DNA from: Turbatrix aceti
Taxonomy: Eukaryota; Nematoda; Chromadorea; Rhabditida; Panagrolaimidae
DNA length: 64,000 nucleotides
Assembly (NCBI GenBank): GCA_963969345.1
Contig: OZ017769.1
Span: 10,977,725 to 11,041,724 of the forward strand
Reading direction: 5' to 3'
Under the pieces are notes generated by a model. It had not been told where the DNA came from, ran no database searches, and saw nothing but the letters and a program-made list of their open reading frames with translations. Numbering within the stretch: the first letter of the stretch is position 1; each line of letters begins with the position of its first letter. Made by a program: the position numbers and the translations under genes. This document shows, piece after piece, positions 49,230-62,864 of this stretch.

Positions 49230-52200
49230 GGTTTGTAACCTGAAAAGTATAAAAACTGTATGAAAATCGACAAAAAAGCACGGCAAAGTTGGAAACGAGT
49301 TCTCGCGTAAAAAAAATTTCGCGACAAAAAACGGGGTTTGGGACACTTTGCCAAGACAAATTTTTGTTTTACTCTTTTTTGAACGTAAAGGAAGCAGTTT
49401 ACGATAAAAGCTTATCAAATTTAACACGAGTGATTGCCGACGGTTTAACGACCGTAAATGACTTGGAATTCAATATGACATGTATTTTTCCTCAACATTC
49501 CTTTAATCGACTAGAGTCCAGTTAATCAAAATAGTGCTACCGATGCCCGGTATGACTGATGACTGATAGCAAGTCCAGTTGCGGACGTCAGCTGTATTTA
49601 TTTTTTTTTATTGTAAGATATGACTAATTTCCTCTTTTTGATTGTTGTTTTGAATCACCGGTTGTTGTCAAGTGTACCTAAAGCCCTCAGGACCCTTACG
49701 TACACTGGGCAACTAACTGAATGCAAACATTTTCGAATTCACCAATGACAGCCAATTTTTCGTTTTCGCCTGTTCACGTGGTCAACTGTACCAAGTTTTG
49801 TTATTGCCGTTTTGGTCAGAGCTATTGTCTTCTCATCTCATTGTGCTTTGAGTACTTCAAATATGGTCCGTCGGTCGTTGTCCTTTGTCTTGGTCCATTG
49901 GCCGCTGCCAGTCAACCAAAGATAATCTTCTTATGAGCTTGCAAACGTACGCTGATGAATGTCACGTATGTAATATTCAAAAATAATATTTTTTCTTTAA
50001 AAATTTTACCCCTCATACTCCGTTGCTTTAAGCAAACATGTTCGGTACAGATCAGAAAGGTCAATGATGATCATCTCGTTTGAAAAAGATAGCAGCAAGA
50101 AATTAACCTATCTGGTTGCTTGTTTGTTGACAAGACAGGTGAATTAGCCACACCGCCTGATGATGAACGAGGAGGAAAGAGCTTGGTTTATTCAAGCAAA
50201 TCAACCAGCCGCCTGGCGGCTCTAGCTTTTGCGTAATTCGACCAAGTGAGGGCAAGCACGGGGGATGAATGCAAGACCGAGCAATAACGCGCCGGCCAAC
50301 AGGCAAGCTTTTTAGTATATTCTCGTGAGATGGAATGACGATTATAGCCTTCAGGCCAAACCTAAGCTTTACATAAAAAATGTTTGTAAAATTATTATCA
50401 TATACATTTAATGCTTGCTTGAACCCAAAATTTGCCCTACTCCAAAATTGTTCTAAAAACCTAGAATAAATGTAAAAAATTTACAAACATTCGAAGCATT
50501 TTTTTGCTGACTGATAGAATTCGTTGGGTTACAGGGATGCCAAAAATGACGTTTATTAATTTTTCTCGCGCGTTTTAACTCCAAAATCGTGTCGTTTTTG
50601 AAACAAATAGTTATCGATGAAATATCTGTAATTTCAAAAAGTTGGGTTTTATAAAGCAAAAATAATCGCAAATCGGATTTAGAAATGGTCAAAAACAGTA
50701 GTTTTGATTCCGGCATGTTTGAGATGAGATTCATTTTTTTCACGAATTTTCCATTGACAGCGGTCCGAAAAACAGCAAATGCCAATTTCAGCATCCGTAA
50801 CTTTGCCAGATCAGTCGCTCAAATTCATTGAACCCCCCTTAGTACTAAATATTATAAGGACTACTTGTTTATCAGATTTTATAAAGATTAGCTATCAAGC
50901 CATTCGGAAAGCCCTTGTTAGTATAGCATTGTCGTTTTTCTTAAATCTGCACATTGTTTGTATATATAACTTTGGAGTCCAGTTAACTCGTGCCGGTTCT
51001 CGTTCTTTGCAACAACCACAACATCCTATAATAAACCTAAACCAGAGATCTGTTTCTAAAAGCCAGCGCATGCTTGTTTTTGTCGTCTAACAACTGACAC
51101 GAACCGTGTTATGGTCAGTGACAAAAACAATAAATTCAAAAAGTATTAAAACCGATTTGAAACTTCAAAGAAAGCTTATCCTAAAATAGTCCTACACTTT
51201 AGCTGTTTTAAATGTGAAGTAAAAATCAATTGCTAACATCAAAAATTAACGCAAATCCCCAAAATGTTCCCAGCTGTTCCAAAGCATCGGACTTTGCCCC
51301 CAGAAAAAAATTATTCCGAAGAGCTTCGTTTCCACACACTCATCACTAAAAAAAAGACAGACGTGACTAAAATGACCGTTGGCTTTTTGTTTCTTTGTTC
51401 ATCATACACACCGAGAAAATGACTAACAATCACCTCACCTAACCTCAACCAGTACCGCACTCATGTCAGTCATCCATTGTGTGTCTTGCCGTACAGTCGT
51501 TGCTGTCTGCAAAATCAACAGACATGAAAAAAATAAACCGCTAGAAAAAAAATAATCACAATTTTTTTCTGCAAAAATGCGCTCCTTCCTCACAATTTTT
51601 TCCTCATTGGCATAAATTTCACCAGGTGTAGTGTTCGACATAGTGAAGAGCTCTCGGTTTTCATTCTTGCGAATAACGGAATGTTTTTTCCTTCCCATGC
51701 CATTTGTCATGCAACAAGTCATGCCATGGAAGCGTCTTATGTTTCGTTTCTTTCATTCGTACTATTTTAGCCTAGAACTTGTGTTCTTGTTTTTTTTTTC
51801 TTTTTTTTTGAGTCAAATGTCAGACAACTCCGAATATCTAACTTTTTGATTCTTAACCCTCAACGATGAAAAAAATTCCATTGAGCAAAAATTGGAAAAA
51901 AAACAAATAAATAGATTATCTTTTTAAAGTCAACAGGTTAAAATTCGTTACCTAGATTTCTTGTTTACCACGTAGAGCTTTTGAGAGCATACTAACGTCA
52001 GAAAACATTGCTCGGTAATTATTCTTGGAAAATAAAATTTTCAAATTCCTCTTAGTCGAAAGAAGCCCTACCAGGAATTCCATCTGGCGTTCCGTCCACC
52101 ATACAGTTCCTACAAGTGTTATAATGTCATAAAAACATAGCACTATTAAACCCATGCACCCTTGTTATTGATTTCGTATCTTTTAACCATTTTCATAACG

Positions 52201-53445
52201 TCAAAAATTTTTTTTTTGACTACCGTTCTTCGACAAAACCCTTAATAGTAAAATGAAATGTCAATACAGAGTCCCTGTTTCTATATACCATTGTTTAAAG
52301 GTGTTGCTAAAAAAAATAGGAAGCACAATGACAAGAGATTGATCATGCCTTGACATTGTTATCTGCTTGTGCTTTGTCCCCTTCCTAGAGCTAGAAGAGC
52401 CTTATGAATAGTTGGAGAAAGGAACTGCGCTTCTTTCCCTCTCTTTATTTTCCTACTTACTGCTCTCCCCGCCTTGCCAGAGTTGCCTGCCTGCAGAAGA
52501 AGCGACCACTGGCCTTCCGTCATCACAGTTGCTGCTGGCGGCGGCAATGACGACGGCAGTCTTGCCGCCAGCCAGCCGGCAGGCAAGCAAGGCAAACAAG
52601 CCGCACGCTCAGCTTACTAAAGGTCCCTCTTCGCCAGCTACAACTGCACTGCCATAGCCAGCCAGCCGAGTGGTTGGGGTGTTTTGCCTATGCTCCTGTG
52701 AGTGACGAACACAACGTAACGGCTTGCTAGGAGGGAAAGAAAGAGGAGAGAAAAAATAGATCGGTCCTAGCCGGACTGAAGCATTCGCACTACGGGGACT
52801 CGAGCAGTCAGAATAATGGTAGCACATTTTGACGCTTGTTTCCTTCCCCTTGTTATAAGTTAGCCCCCGGACTTGTAGCAACCCGGCTCATCCTCTGCCC
52901 TCGCCTCTGGGTAGGGTGGACAAAGCATGTTTTTTTTGGGCGCGAAAAAATTTTGGGGCATCTGTTCTCCTAAAGGCCTATTTTTTTATTCCATTTGTTT
53001 TAATTAGGCCAACATCCGGCGACAACCCATTTTTCATTACAATGGGCCCAATGTGCCATGCATGACCCCAAGCATTATTTATCTATTTCCTAATAAAAGT
53101 TTTGTTTAGTTGTTCGGTTGAATATCACTACCTCATGCCCCCGGTCAAGTAAATTGTCCCTCATATACCGTGTCACGTTCGTTTCCTCTCCTATAACACT
53201 AAATTGACCGGACCGAAAGACTCCGAAGTAGTCATGCAATGCGGAGGTAATTGCCTTATCCATCCTCAACTTCTTACTACTACTACCCGCTAGCCATGCA
53301 GACATGCATAAATATACGTACGAGTCTCCACTATGGATAAATATATTCCTCGCTTACGCTTGGGGAATTCGAAACCCCAAAAAACTCGCCACCAGAGTTT
53401 TAATCTAAACATTTATAGCATAGAGAATCACGACTCTGGCTAGCG
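49230..53445. other. 4.2-kb intergenic region between IMP3 and the SLC4 gene
   Basis: Holds the upstream regions of two divergent genes. Many short open frames but no conserved exon. A GC-richer patch with repeated CCAGCC/GGCAAG words lies at about 52,480-52,680. No RNA gene recognised. Confidence 0.5.
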
Positions 53446-56400
53446 ATGGCTAGTGAAAATGATTCAGACTCGCTCGATGAGCCACCTACTCTCATAACGC
53501 CCAAAGTTGACGAATCCGGGCAGTGGAGCATGCAGATGGGTGTTCATCATACCGAAGATACGACCGATCTTCGTCGACGTCGAATGTCTAAGAATCGGGA
53601 TTCCCTGATTCCCCAGGCTGAATGGGGTGACTTGGGTGAGTTTTCGGAGGTTTTTGAAGATATTCTAAATTTTCGCATCTAAATCAGTATTTATCTGATG
53701 CATTTTATATTTATGGAGCATTAAATTATGTTGTTCGTTTTTCTCAGTATTTTTATTGCAAATAGCTTTTGTTGTTTGCTCAAAAACGACTTTGATTGAT
53801 CAAATCAAATAATGAATGAACAAAAATGTTTATAAATAAACCCTCCAAATAATTTTCAGCACCTGGCGCAAGGGTAATGCTCCTACTCAAAAACAAAAAT
53901 GACGTTCCCCCACTGTTTACGGAAATGACTGAACTCTACCAGCAAGGAGGAATCGAGGAATGGCGAGAATCTGCACGCTGGGTGAAATTTGAAGAAGCCG
54001 TCGAAGAGGGTGGCAATCGTTGGTCTAAGCCACACGTTGCTACGCTATCGCTTCATTCTGTCTTTCAGCTGCGGTTTGTGAATTAGAAAACAGAATCAAA
54101 ATCAAATTTTATAACTTTTTAGCAATGCTCTAAGCACGGGAGTCGTACTCATCGATATCGAAGCTGATACTCTTACACAGTTAACTGGTATGACACTTTT
54201 TATATTACCAAAATGACTTCATTAATGAACCGATAACGTTTTTCAAATAAGCAAAAAAATTGTCATTAGTCAAAAAAAAGCAAAAGACCAGCTTACTACA
54301 GCTCGGTTCAGCTAACTAACTAAGCTTCACCCTTCGTAATCATCATCAATATTACTATTAGCGCGTAGGCTTTTTCGGCAATAAGTCTGTTTTTATTTCT
54401 ATTTTTTTTCAAAAAAAAAATGAGAAAAAATGCGCTTGTTACGTGACACAGTATTAGTAGCGGGTCTTTGTGCACACTCTGGCATACGGCCAAGTTGATC
54501 TCCCCTCCTCCTCCCCTTTTTTGCCACCAACGCCCTCCTCTCTATCCCTCGCACCGCCAGCAAATTTTTTTTTAAATTTGTGGACGCAACGGTCTTTCCC
54601 CTTCCGTCGTCTCCTCTCCTCTCCTCTTTCTAAGCCCTCCAACAGTGTTCGGTTGTTTTTTTTTCGCCTGCCCTGACAAGCTGCCATTCGCGTCAACCAC
54701 TCCGAGGACAACGGCAACGACAACAACGCTCTGCTCTAAGCAGCTGGATGGCGCAGCTCAATCGATGCTTTCCTGCTAGGGTTGCGGCATGCCATTCATT
54801 CTGTTTTGAACAAAGTGGTTTGGAAAAACAAAAACAGTCGCTGGCAAAGGCAAACCATCTGTAAGAGAAGCTGCTATGACTCATGTAGCAAACCAAATGT
54901 TCAAATAACAATTAGCAAAAAAAATCACTGCAAGCAATAAATAAATCATTGAGGCAAAAAAATAAAGTGTCACCTGACGCAATTCTGATCTTTTAATCTT
55001 TAAAAAAATGAATCATCAAAAAATAACTTTTCTAGTCTGTTTCAAATTTTTAGACGTAATAGTCGAAGAACTCCGACGCACAAATCAAATTGATGATGCA
55101 TCTCTCGAAGGCATCGAGCACATCCTCAACCTCAGACACATGCATCAGTACGAACAGGCTACGCGCCGGGATGCATCCGCAGACAAAAACCAGGGGGGAT
55201 TCCTCTCTGCCGTCCGATCCATTTCCGATATCGGCCGAACATTTTCTCACGGAAGAAATCTTGCAAAGCAAAACAAGGAAAACGGAGAATCACCTGAGGA
55301 ATCTACAAGTCCAAAGAAAACCATGGGTACCAACCTTGAGCTTCCCAAGGTTGGCAGCGTTCCGAAAGACATCTCACGGGAAGTGTCTAACCAAGACGTA
55401 AGCAAGGGCAATCTGCACTTTCTAAAAAAACTACCTCACGGAGCCGAAGCCACCAGCGTGCTCATCGGCGAAGTCGACTTCCTCTCTCATCACGTCGCTG
55501 TCTTTGCCAGGCTGAAGAACGCATCCGTGCTCGGCGACCTGGCAGAAGTACCCGTGCCTACGCGATTCATCTTCCTTCTCATCGGTCCCCGAGGCCATGG
55601 ACGCGGGTACAAGGAAATGGGTCGTGCCATTGCCACCCTCATGTCAGACGAAATTTTCCATGACGTTGCGTATAAAGCAGCACGAACCAGTGATCTGTTG
55701 GACGGTATTGATGAATTCCTTGACCAAGTCACCATCTTGCCTCCGGGGGAATGGGATCCTAATATTCGCATTGAACCCCCAAATGTTATTCCCTCCCAGG
55801 CCAAGCGTATGGAAACGCAGAAGGATCTACTCATGCTTGAACCGGGTATCCCGCCTGGAAAAATTGCCATTGAACCTGAACCCGAAGGACACGGTAACGA
55901 TCCTGCGCTGCAATTTACCGGTAAATTTTGTGGCGGTCTGATTGCTGACGTCAAACGCAAGCTACCATTTTACCTTTCCGACTACACAGATGCCTTTAAC
56001 ATGCAGTGCGTGGCTACGACCTGTTTTATGTACTTTGCTCTCCTCGCTCCTATTGTAACGTTCGGTGGACTCCTCGAAGAAGCCACGCATCAGCGTATGG
56101 CAGCGATGGAGAACATCCTAGCCGCTGCAATTTGCGGCACATTATACCACCTATTCAGCGGACAACCTCTTACAATCATCGGCAGTACGGGTCCTGTTCT
56201 TGTCTTTGAAACCATCATGTTTGATTTCTGTGGATCACTCAGCATAGACTATCTATCATTTCGAACCTGGGTATACTTATGGACAGCTATCATCCTTATC
56301 ATCATGGTAGTCACTGACGCATCCGCCCTCGTCTCGTACATCACTCGTTTCACAGAAGAATCCTTCGCTACCCTCATCGCTGTTATCTTTATTTATGAAG

Positions 56401-59216
56401 CCATCATGAAGTGGATAAAGATCAAGGAATCCGTCGAAGTCATCGAATACGTCAGGCCCGGGGGTCCAATTGGTGCTACATGCTCTTGTATCGCCGGAAC
56501 CGGTGATATTCAAAAGGTGATAGCCATCGCGACTCGGCGTCACCTTACTCACCTTGTGCCAACCAACGCTACATCCCTAAACTATGCCAAAATCCCGCTT
56601 AACAACTGCGAACAACTTCTTGGACACCTTGAAGGCGAGGCGTGCTACAGAATGTATGACAAGTGGCTCATGAGTCTGGTTCTTATGCTTTTCACATTTA
56701 CGCTATCGATGACGTTCAAAAAGAGCCGTAACAGCACCTATTTTCCTTCTAAGGTTCGCCAATTCATCAGCGACTTTGCGGTAATGCTTGCCATTGCTAT
56801 CATGACTACGGTTGATTACTTTGCGGGCATCAACACACCAAAACTCAACGTGCCTTCAACGTTCCGTCCTACCTGGTCGGGTCGTGGATGGGTTATCCCC
56901 CCGTTTAATGGCAATCCGCTCTGGACTGTCCCACTCGCAATACTCCCTGCTCTGCTATCATGCATCCTCATTTTCATGGATCAGCAGATCACCGCTGTCA
57001 TCGTGAATCGTAAAGAAAACAAGCTCAAGAAGGGCTTGGGCTACCACCTCGATTTGCTCGTCCTGTCCTTCCTCATCCTCATTGTTGGCTACCTCGGCCT
57101 GCCAATCTACGTCGCAGCTACAGTGCTTTCTATCAATCATGTCAATTCACTAAAGATCGAATCTGAGTCCCGTGCTCCGGGTGAGGTACCTCAGTTCATC
57201 GGGGTTCGTGAGCAGCGTCTCACTGGTATTATCACGTTCGTCTTCATCGGATCGTCAATCTTCATGACCAGTCTGCTGAGCCACATCCCAATGCCTGTCC
57301 TCTACGGCGTCTTCCTCTACATGGGTATCGCAGCGCTGGGTGGCATCCAACTCTTTGATCGTATTCTTCTCATTCTAATGCCTATGAAATACCAACCGGA
57401 TACGATCTACATTCGACACGTTCCAATTAATACGATACACAAGTTTACCATTTGTCAAGTCGGGTGCTTTATCATACTGTGGGTCGTCAAATCGACCAAA
57501 TCCATCTCTATCGCATTCCCTGTTATGGTAAGTCGTTTGGTATTTGGCAGAAACCCGCTATCTTTTATGGAAACTTTTCACGCACGAGATTAAAAATCAA
57601 AAATCAAACTCATGTAATCAAATTCATCAAAAAAGTGCAACAAAACATAAGCAAACGATATTAGGAGCTTTCCATAATTCAGTAAAGCGTTAAGAAACAT
57701 GCATTGTGGTTTGGAAAGTGTCCAATAACAAGGCCTCTTCGTAAAATTTTTTTAACGATATTTGATAACAAATTTACGCATGTTTTGGCACGTGTACTTT
57801 TCAAAACGGTAAAAAACAAAAACAACGGTAAAACATTCGAAATTTTATCAACGACGATCACCAAATATTATAACTTATCCACGACTCGTTGGAACATGCG
57901 AAAATAAAAATAAACATCATCATGGTCTAAAAAAAGCAGAAAGCGCGCAAGCTTGATCGTCAAAAAAAGCAAGAAAAGCGAACGAACAAGTGATCAAAAA
58001 CGCGCGCGATCGATAACGTTCAACTATTCGACGTAAAATGCAGGGTTTTCGACCGCTCCTGACATCGCTCCGCTCTTCGCTCCGCTCCTGAGCGGGAGCG
58101 GAGCGAGCGCACAAATCTTGAAGGAGCGAGAGGCGAAAACAACTTGAGTTTAAAAAACACTAACAATTTATGGCAATTTGTCTGATTATTTATCATTTCC
58201 GTTCACTTTCGAGTAGATTTGTCGCTAAAATTTGTCTCACCACCTGAAAAACCTTTAAATTTGAACTTTGCCCCCAATTTGGCTAAAAATTTTTGAAATT
58301 TTACTTGGAGCGCTGGCGATTTTCGTTCCGCTCCCGCTCTGCTCATGAGCGGGAGCGGAGCGAGCGGTGGAAAAGGAAAAATATAAGGAGCGGGAGCGGA
58401 GCGAGCGAGAAAATTTAAAAAATAAAAGAGCGAGCGGAGCGAGCGGTACAAAAAGTCAAATTAGAAAACCCTGGTAAAATGCCAAAAATGCCGCCATTTT
58501 TTATCTGCAAAAATTTATGTAACAACAAATCTCATTTTCAGCTGGTAGTCATGATTGGAGTTCGTAAGCTAATGGAACGATGCTTCTCCGAGAAGGATCT
58601 TAAATATCTCGATGACAAAATGCCTGAATTTCATCTTCGACGCAAGGAAGATCTCAACAAGAAGCGCACTGAGTCTTTGGATGCTGTAAGTTCATTTCTT
58701 AAATTTTTATACAATAATACGAACGTTAACAAAATTAGGAACCGATTGACATTGACCTCGATGAGCCTTGCCAAGGCACGATCCATGCTGTTCGCACACA
58801 CGCTCACCTGCACATTCCCATGACCGACGGCAACGTTATGAAGATCCCTCTGGCTGCCATACAGGAGCCATCACATGGCATTAATATTTCTAAAGAAGTT
58901 AACAATAGTGGAATGTGGCGTCACATTACGTCTGGCAGTTCTAGCAAAAATTCGCTTCATCGATTGCAGTGAGTTTTTTTTATTGTTGTAAATAAATTTT
59001 CAGGCAAAACATATTTCCCATTTTTAACCATAAATAAATTTTAGTGATACCAATTCACCTCGCCTTGCCACGCCAGAAGGCGGTGACGACGACGAAGATG
59101 TGATTACGATCAACATTGTCAAGCCATCCCCGGATGAGAACAATGACACCGAACAGGTGCCGCTTCTTCACCAGAGGACGCCTCAGAAGTCCAACGAAGA
59201 TGAAAATCCAGTGTAA
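53446..59216 (+). CDS. SLC4 bicarbonate transporter, Na+-driven type (ABTS-1/NDCBE-like)
   Basis: Seven exons: 53446..53635, 53860..54073, 54123..54187, 55054..57527, 58542..58685, 58739..58968, 59045..59216; 1,162 residues. The cytosolic domain shows [19 protein letters not shown] and [19 protein letters not shown], then the long membrane domain (exon 4) with [29 protein letters not shown], the stilbene-site-like KLKK followed by [27 protein letters not shown] and [20 protein letters not shown]. The last two match sodium-driven bicarbonate transporters more than band-3-type exchangers. Such proteins move HCO3-, with Na+ and/or Cl-, across the plasma membrane to set cell pH and chloride. The C-terminal tail is acidic and polar. 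One 2.5-kb exon encodes most of the protein, in contrast to the short exons elsewhere; intron 4 (1,014 bases) holds a transposon remnant. Ion coupling is inferred, not shown. Confidence 0.93.
58041..58473. mobile_element. Non-autonomous hAT-type transposon (MITE), 433 bp
   Basis: Ends are perfect 10-bp terminal inverted repeats, CAGGGTTTTC at 58041-58050 and its complement at 58464-58473. They are flanked by a perfect 8-bp target duplication, GTAAAATG at 58033-58040 and 58474-58481. CAGGG ends plus an 8-bp duplication are hallmarks of the hAT superfamily. Inside, near both ends, are clusters of GCTCCGCTC / GAGCGGAGCGAGCG words in both orientations, like the subterminal repeats that hAT transposases bind. 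There is no transposase frame, so it depended on a source element elsewhere. It lies in intron 4 of the SLC4 gene and leaves the splice sites intact. Confidence 0.88.
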
Positions 59217-62200
59217 TACGCTTTTTTTGGTGCTAGCCTTTTTTGGATAAATTCACACAAAATTTCTGTTTCATTTTTTTAAATTCTAACATCTGGCTCA
59301 AAACAAATAATTGAATATGATTTGTGCTCTCAATATTTTGTTCTTTCATGGAAGATGTAATTTATAATGTTTTTAGATTTTTTTGTTTTTGGTAATGTAA
59401 TACAATTGTTTTTAGTTTGGTTAACGTAATTTAACGTTATTCAGTTTGTTTTTCTTTTTAGGAAATACCGTAGTGTTTTTTTTATGTCAAAGAAGAACAA
59501 AATAATAGTAATGGGTTTGCTATTTTCTTTTACTTTTTTTTGTCTGAATCTTTCAATTGATTGGAGCAGTCCCTGTTTTTGTGTCTTTTTTTCCATGTGA
59601 TCTCTCCCCCGATTATGATACAATTTTTTTGGTCGTATAGCGAGTTTAAGATTTTTTAAAAAACTTTGAATTGAATATGTTTTCTTTATTTGTTTTCAAT
59701 AAAGCACGATATTTTTAACTGGACGCAGAAAAAAATTTGTTAACAAAACTAATGTGAGTTGAAAAGTGCCCAAATCAGTCGACCAAAGGCTGAGGTCGTT
59801 GTCGCCTTCTTCTCTTGCTTTTTTTTTCTTCAGCGGAGAAAAAAAGCACGAGGGTTGGCTGGATGTGCCCGGAGGGTTGTAACCCTTTCTCCGTGATGTG
59901 CCGAACAATCCCTTTCCTTTCCCTTCATGCCAGGGACAGGGACAGGGGGCTTACAAAGTTAGTCATCCCCCCTTACCCCCCGCTTACACACGGACAGAAC
60001 AAAACACAAAAACGCCAACCACAGCCGCGAAGCAGTGAAGCCAAGCCAAGTTAGCCACACACATAAATGTTCGGGAGGGGCATCAAGCACGAATTGCATT
60101 GCCCTTTCCTCTCTTTCTACCCCATACAATGATGTGAAGGCGCATTGTGCAAAAATTTGTTAGAAAAAAAATTGTTTGCGCCAATGAAAAAAAAATTTGA
60201 CCAGGTTTTACATGTTTGATAAAAAATCAAATTACGACGCTTTTTGAACGAATGTGTGACTTAAAGACCCGAATTTACTACGTCAATTGAATCAATTTTG
60301 TTCGAATTCATTGGAAGTTCTATGAAAAAGTTTTATAATTTGTTATAAAATTTGCAGCCGCAGGGAAACTGAGAAAAATTATGTAATAAAAAAAGTTGTT
60401 TAAAATTTAAGCATTTTTTGGAACACTCAACTACGTCGTTTTTTGGCCCATAAAAATATTAGTTTGCATACTTGTTTTTGTTTGTGACGGATGTAAATAA
60501 AAATGTGTTTTTTCACATATTTTTTATTTTTTTTCAGACTTTGTGCATAACTGGATACTTTTTTTAATGATCTGTATTTAAAAAATTTTCAACCGGGTTT
60601 CCTTATTTTTAACGTCAAATAAATAAAACAGAAGGAAGATGAAATTTATCAAACTTGTCCACAATCACACAAAGCAATGCCGCCTCCGTGCAGCTGCCGT
60701 GCCTTATTCAGGATTCTATTTCTTTTTTTCTTTCCCCGTTGTGGTTGGTTATTCATTCTATCAGGGTTATATTGTTGTCATGACTTAACTTAGGACGGGG
60801 CAGGGCAGGGATCGCGTCCTGCGTATGCTTTTAAATATGCTTTCAAAACGTTTAGCGTTATGGCATTGAGTATTCAGAATATAAATTTTTTCCAAAGCTT
60901 TAAATATTTTATTTTATTCATGACTGACTATATTACACTTTTAAAATTTACAATTCTTGTATTTGACTATTTATTATCTCGATTATTTTGATTTTCATAA
61001 TCTGATTACACAAAAAAATAAATTAAAGCACGCATACGTTTGTAGTCTGTTAAATTTTTTTGTGGGTTTGTTTTTGTATCTTGTATTCAGCAAAGTAGGA
61101 AAATGGGTCCGGCATTGCCACAAGCAATCCGGCTGCTGGGGGAATAGAAATAAGGGTTGAGGGTACTTTCCTTATCCTACGGCACTTTTACGGACCAACC
61201 ACCGGCCAAGCCCATCCCCGAGTTGAGTCTATTTATTGTTCTCCTACTAACACATGGGTCAACATCAAAGCAACAGTGGTAGTCTCTATTCTGCAAGGCC
61301 TCGTCACTCTTCGTCATGGGTCTTGTCAGTTGCAACAGTGTCAAACAAGTTGGAAGGCAGGCTTTTTTCTGAGAGGTCCTAAATTTGGAAAAAATACTTT
61401 TTTCATCATTGACATCTGTCTGATTATAATAGAAAAAAATTCGACTCATCAAAGTGGCAGTTTTTCTTTTAAAAACACGCATGTGTGTATGTTTATTTAT
61501 TTATTTATTTCACCATTACTCAGTGGTTAGTTATCATTAGACCAGATGTTAGGAGGCACAAATGATGTCCACGTAGGTGTAAATGTCTCGAATGTGTGTA
61601 TGTATTAGATGTTTATTTTGCTCCGGCACTTTACGGCCTGCGTGTACGACGTGTTGTTAATGTCCTCCTTCACCCGCTCTCATTATATAATAGTACTTTG
61701 CGATTCGTGTTTTTGTGTCAAGACAACTTTTTCTGACGTTTTTTTGGCCCTATTTGTTTTCCGTTTTTTTTGTATTTACTTGGCAACCGCTGGTGACTAA
61801 ATAAGTAATTCACCCATAAGTTATAAATATATATCTTATACCGGTAAGTCAAAGAACAACAACGGAGCTTTGTCAGATGAATGATACTTTGTGTCCATAA
61901 AGCTTCCTCCAAAGCATATGCATATCCCTTTCTTCCCCATGCCACCCAGTTTGGTGATGACAAACCCCAACGACTTGCTGTTTTGTTAGATAAATGATAC
62001 TTTTTTTGTACCCAAGCGGCAGCGACGAGTCAGTCTTGACACCCCCTGCAGTGCTTTTTTTGAACCATGCTGCAAATACTTGTTAGAATTTTTCCCCTTC
62101 AGTGTCCCTCAGCCACGCCTTGTACCACGACCACTGCCATGCATACTTCTCGTATAGGAGTACGTTCGAAAGGCTATTCATTTTCGTAATAGTTAGATTC

Positions 62201-62864
62201 GATGAAGGAAAAAAGGGTGTGTTTTCCTTTTGAATAGACGTATTGCGTTCTGACTTTACCTAAAGTATAGCGTATAGCTGGTAATTTTCTCTAATTTGTA
62301 TTACTGTCCTTCAATCCAGATAAGAAAATGAAAGCCTGTAGTACCCGGTCTCGGTCGCGTAAAGCTCAGTTGTATTTTTTGCAGCTTTCACGTAGAAGCC
62401 ATCCGATAATTACTCTTTCACTCTGTCTCTATCGTTATTAGTGCGGAAAGTATATTACCTTACTTTTTTTGTTGATGATTGTAAGATGAATAGAACAAAA
62501 AGCATGCGTCATGTGTGTTGCCGTTCTGTTTTTTTACGTGAATTACGGGGTTTCAACGTGCTTTAATTAATTAAAAAAATTACTAGGTTTACATTTTCTT
62601 CCGGGTTTTTTTTTGAGTTTGGCACAAAAGTATAAAAAAAAGGCCGTGTTCTGCCAAAAATGTTTTCAAAAATTTTACTCTTCCAAAAATGCCATCCCCT
62701 TTTCCGTGAATGATGTGTTATTAAACATGCATTCTATTGTTTGCACTTTAAGCGTGAACAAAAAAGTCGACCAGACATTGTTTGCTCTATATGTGCCTTT
62801 TTTGTTTTTATGTATTTTATGGTTCTATGGAAAAGTTTTAGTAACAACTCTCTTCCACCCAAGC
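59217..62864. other. 3.6-kb region between SLC4 and carbonic anhydrase-related genes
   Basis: SLC4 3' UTR, probably ending at the AATAAA at 59698, then AT-rich intergenic DNA. No conserved exon or RNA gene seen. A GTTTTAG acceptor-like site ends at 62841, 23 bases before the ATG of the next gene. Confidence 0.5.
59698..59703 (+). terminator. Likely polyadenylation signal of the SLC4 gene
   Basis: AATAAA 482 bases after the stop, the first canonical hexamer on this strand. Confidence 0.5.

Noticed and set aside
50453..50794. 113-codon minus-strand frame
   Set aside because: No family features, no splice partners, composition of surrounding intergenic DNA.
62613..62864. In-frame upstream extension of the carbonic anhydrase-related gene with a hydrophobic stretch
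   Set aside because: AT-rich, lacks an ATG at its 5' end, and is cut by a GTTTTAG acceptor-like site just before the better ATG at 62865.
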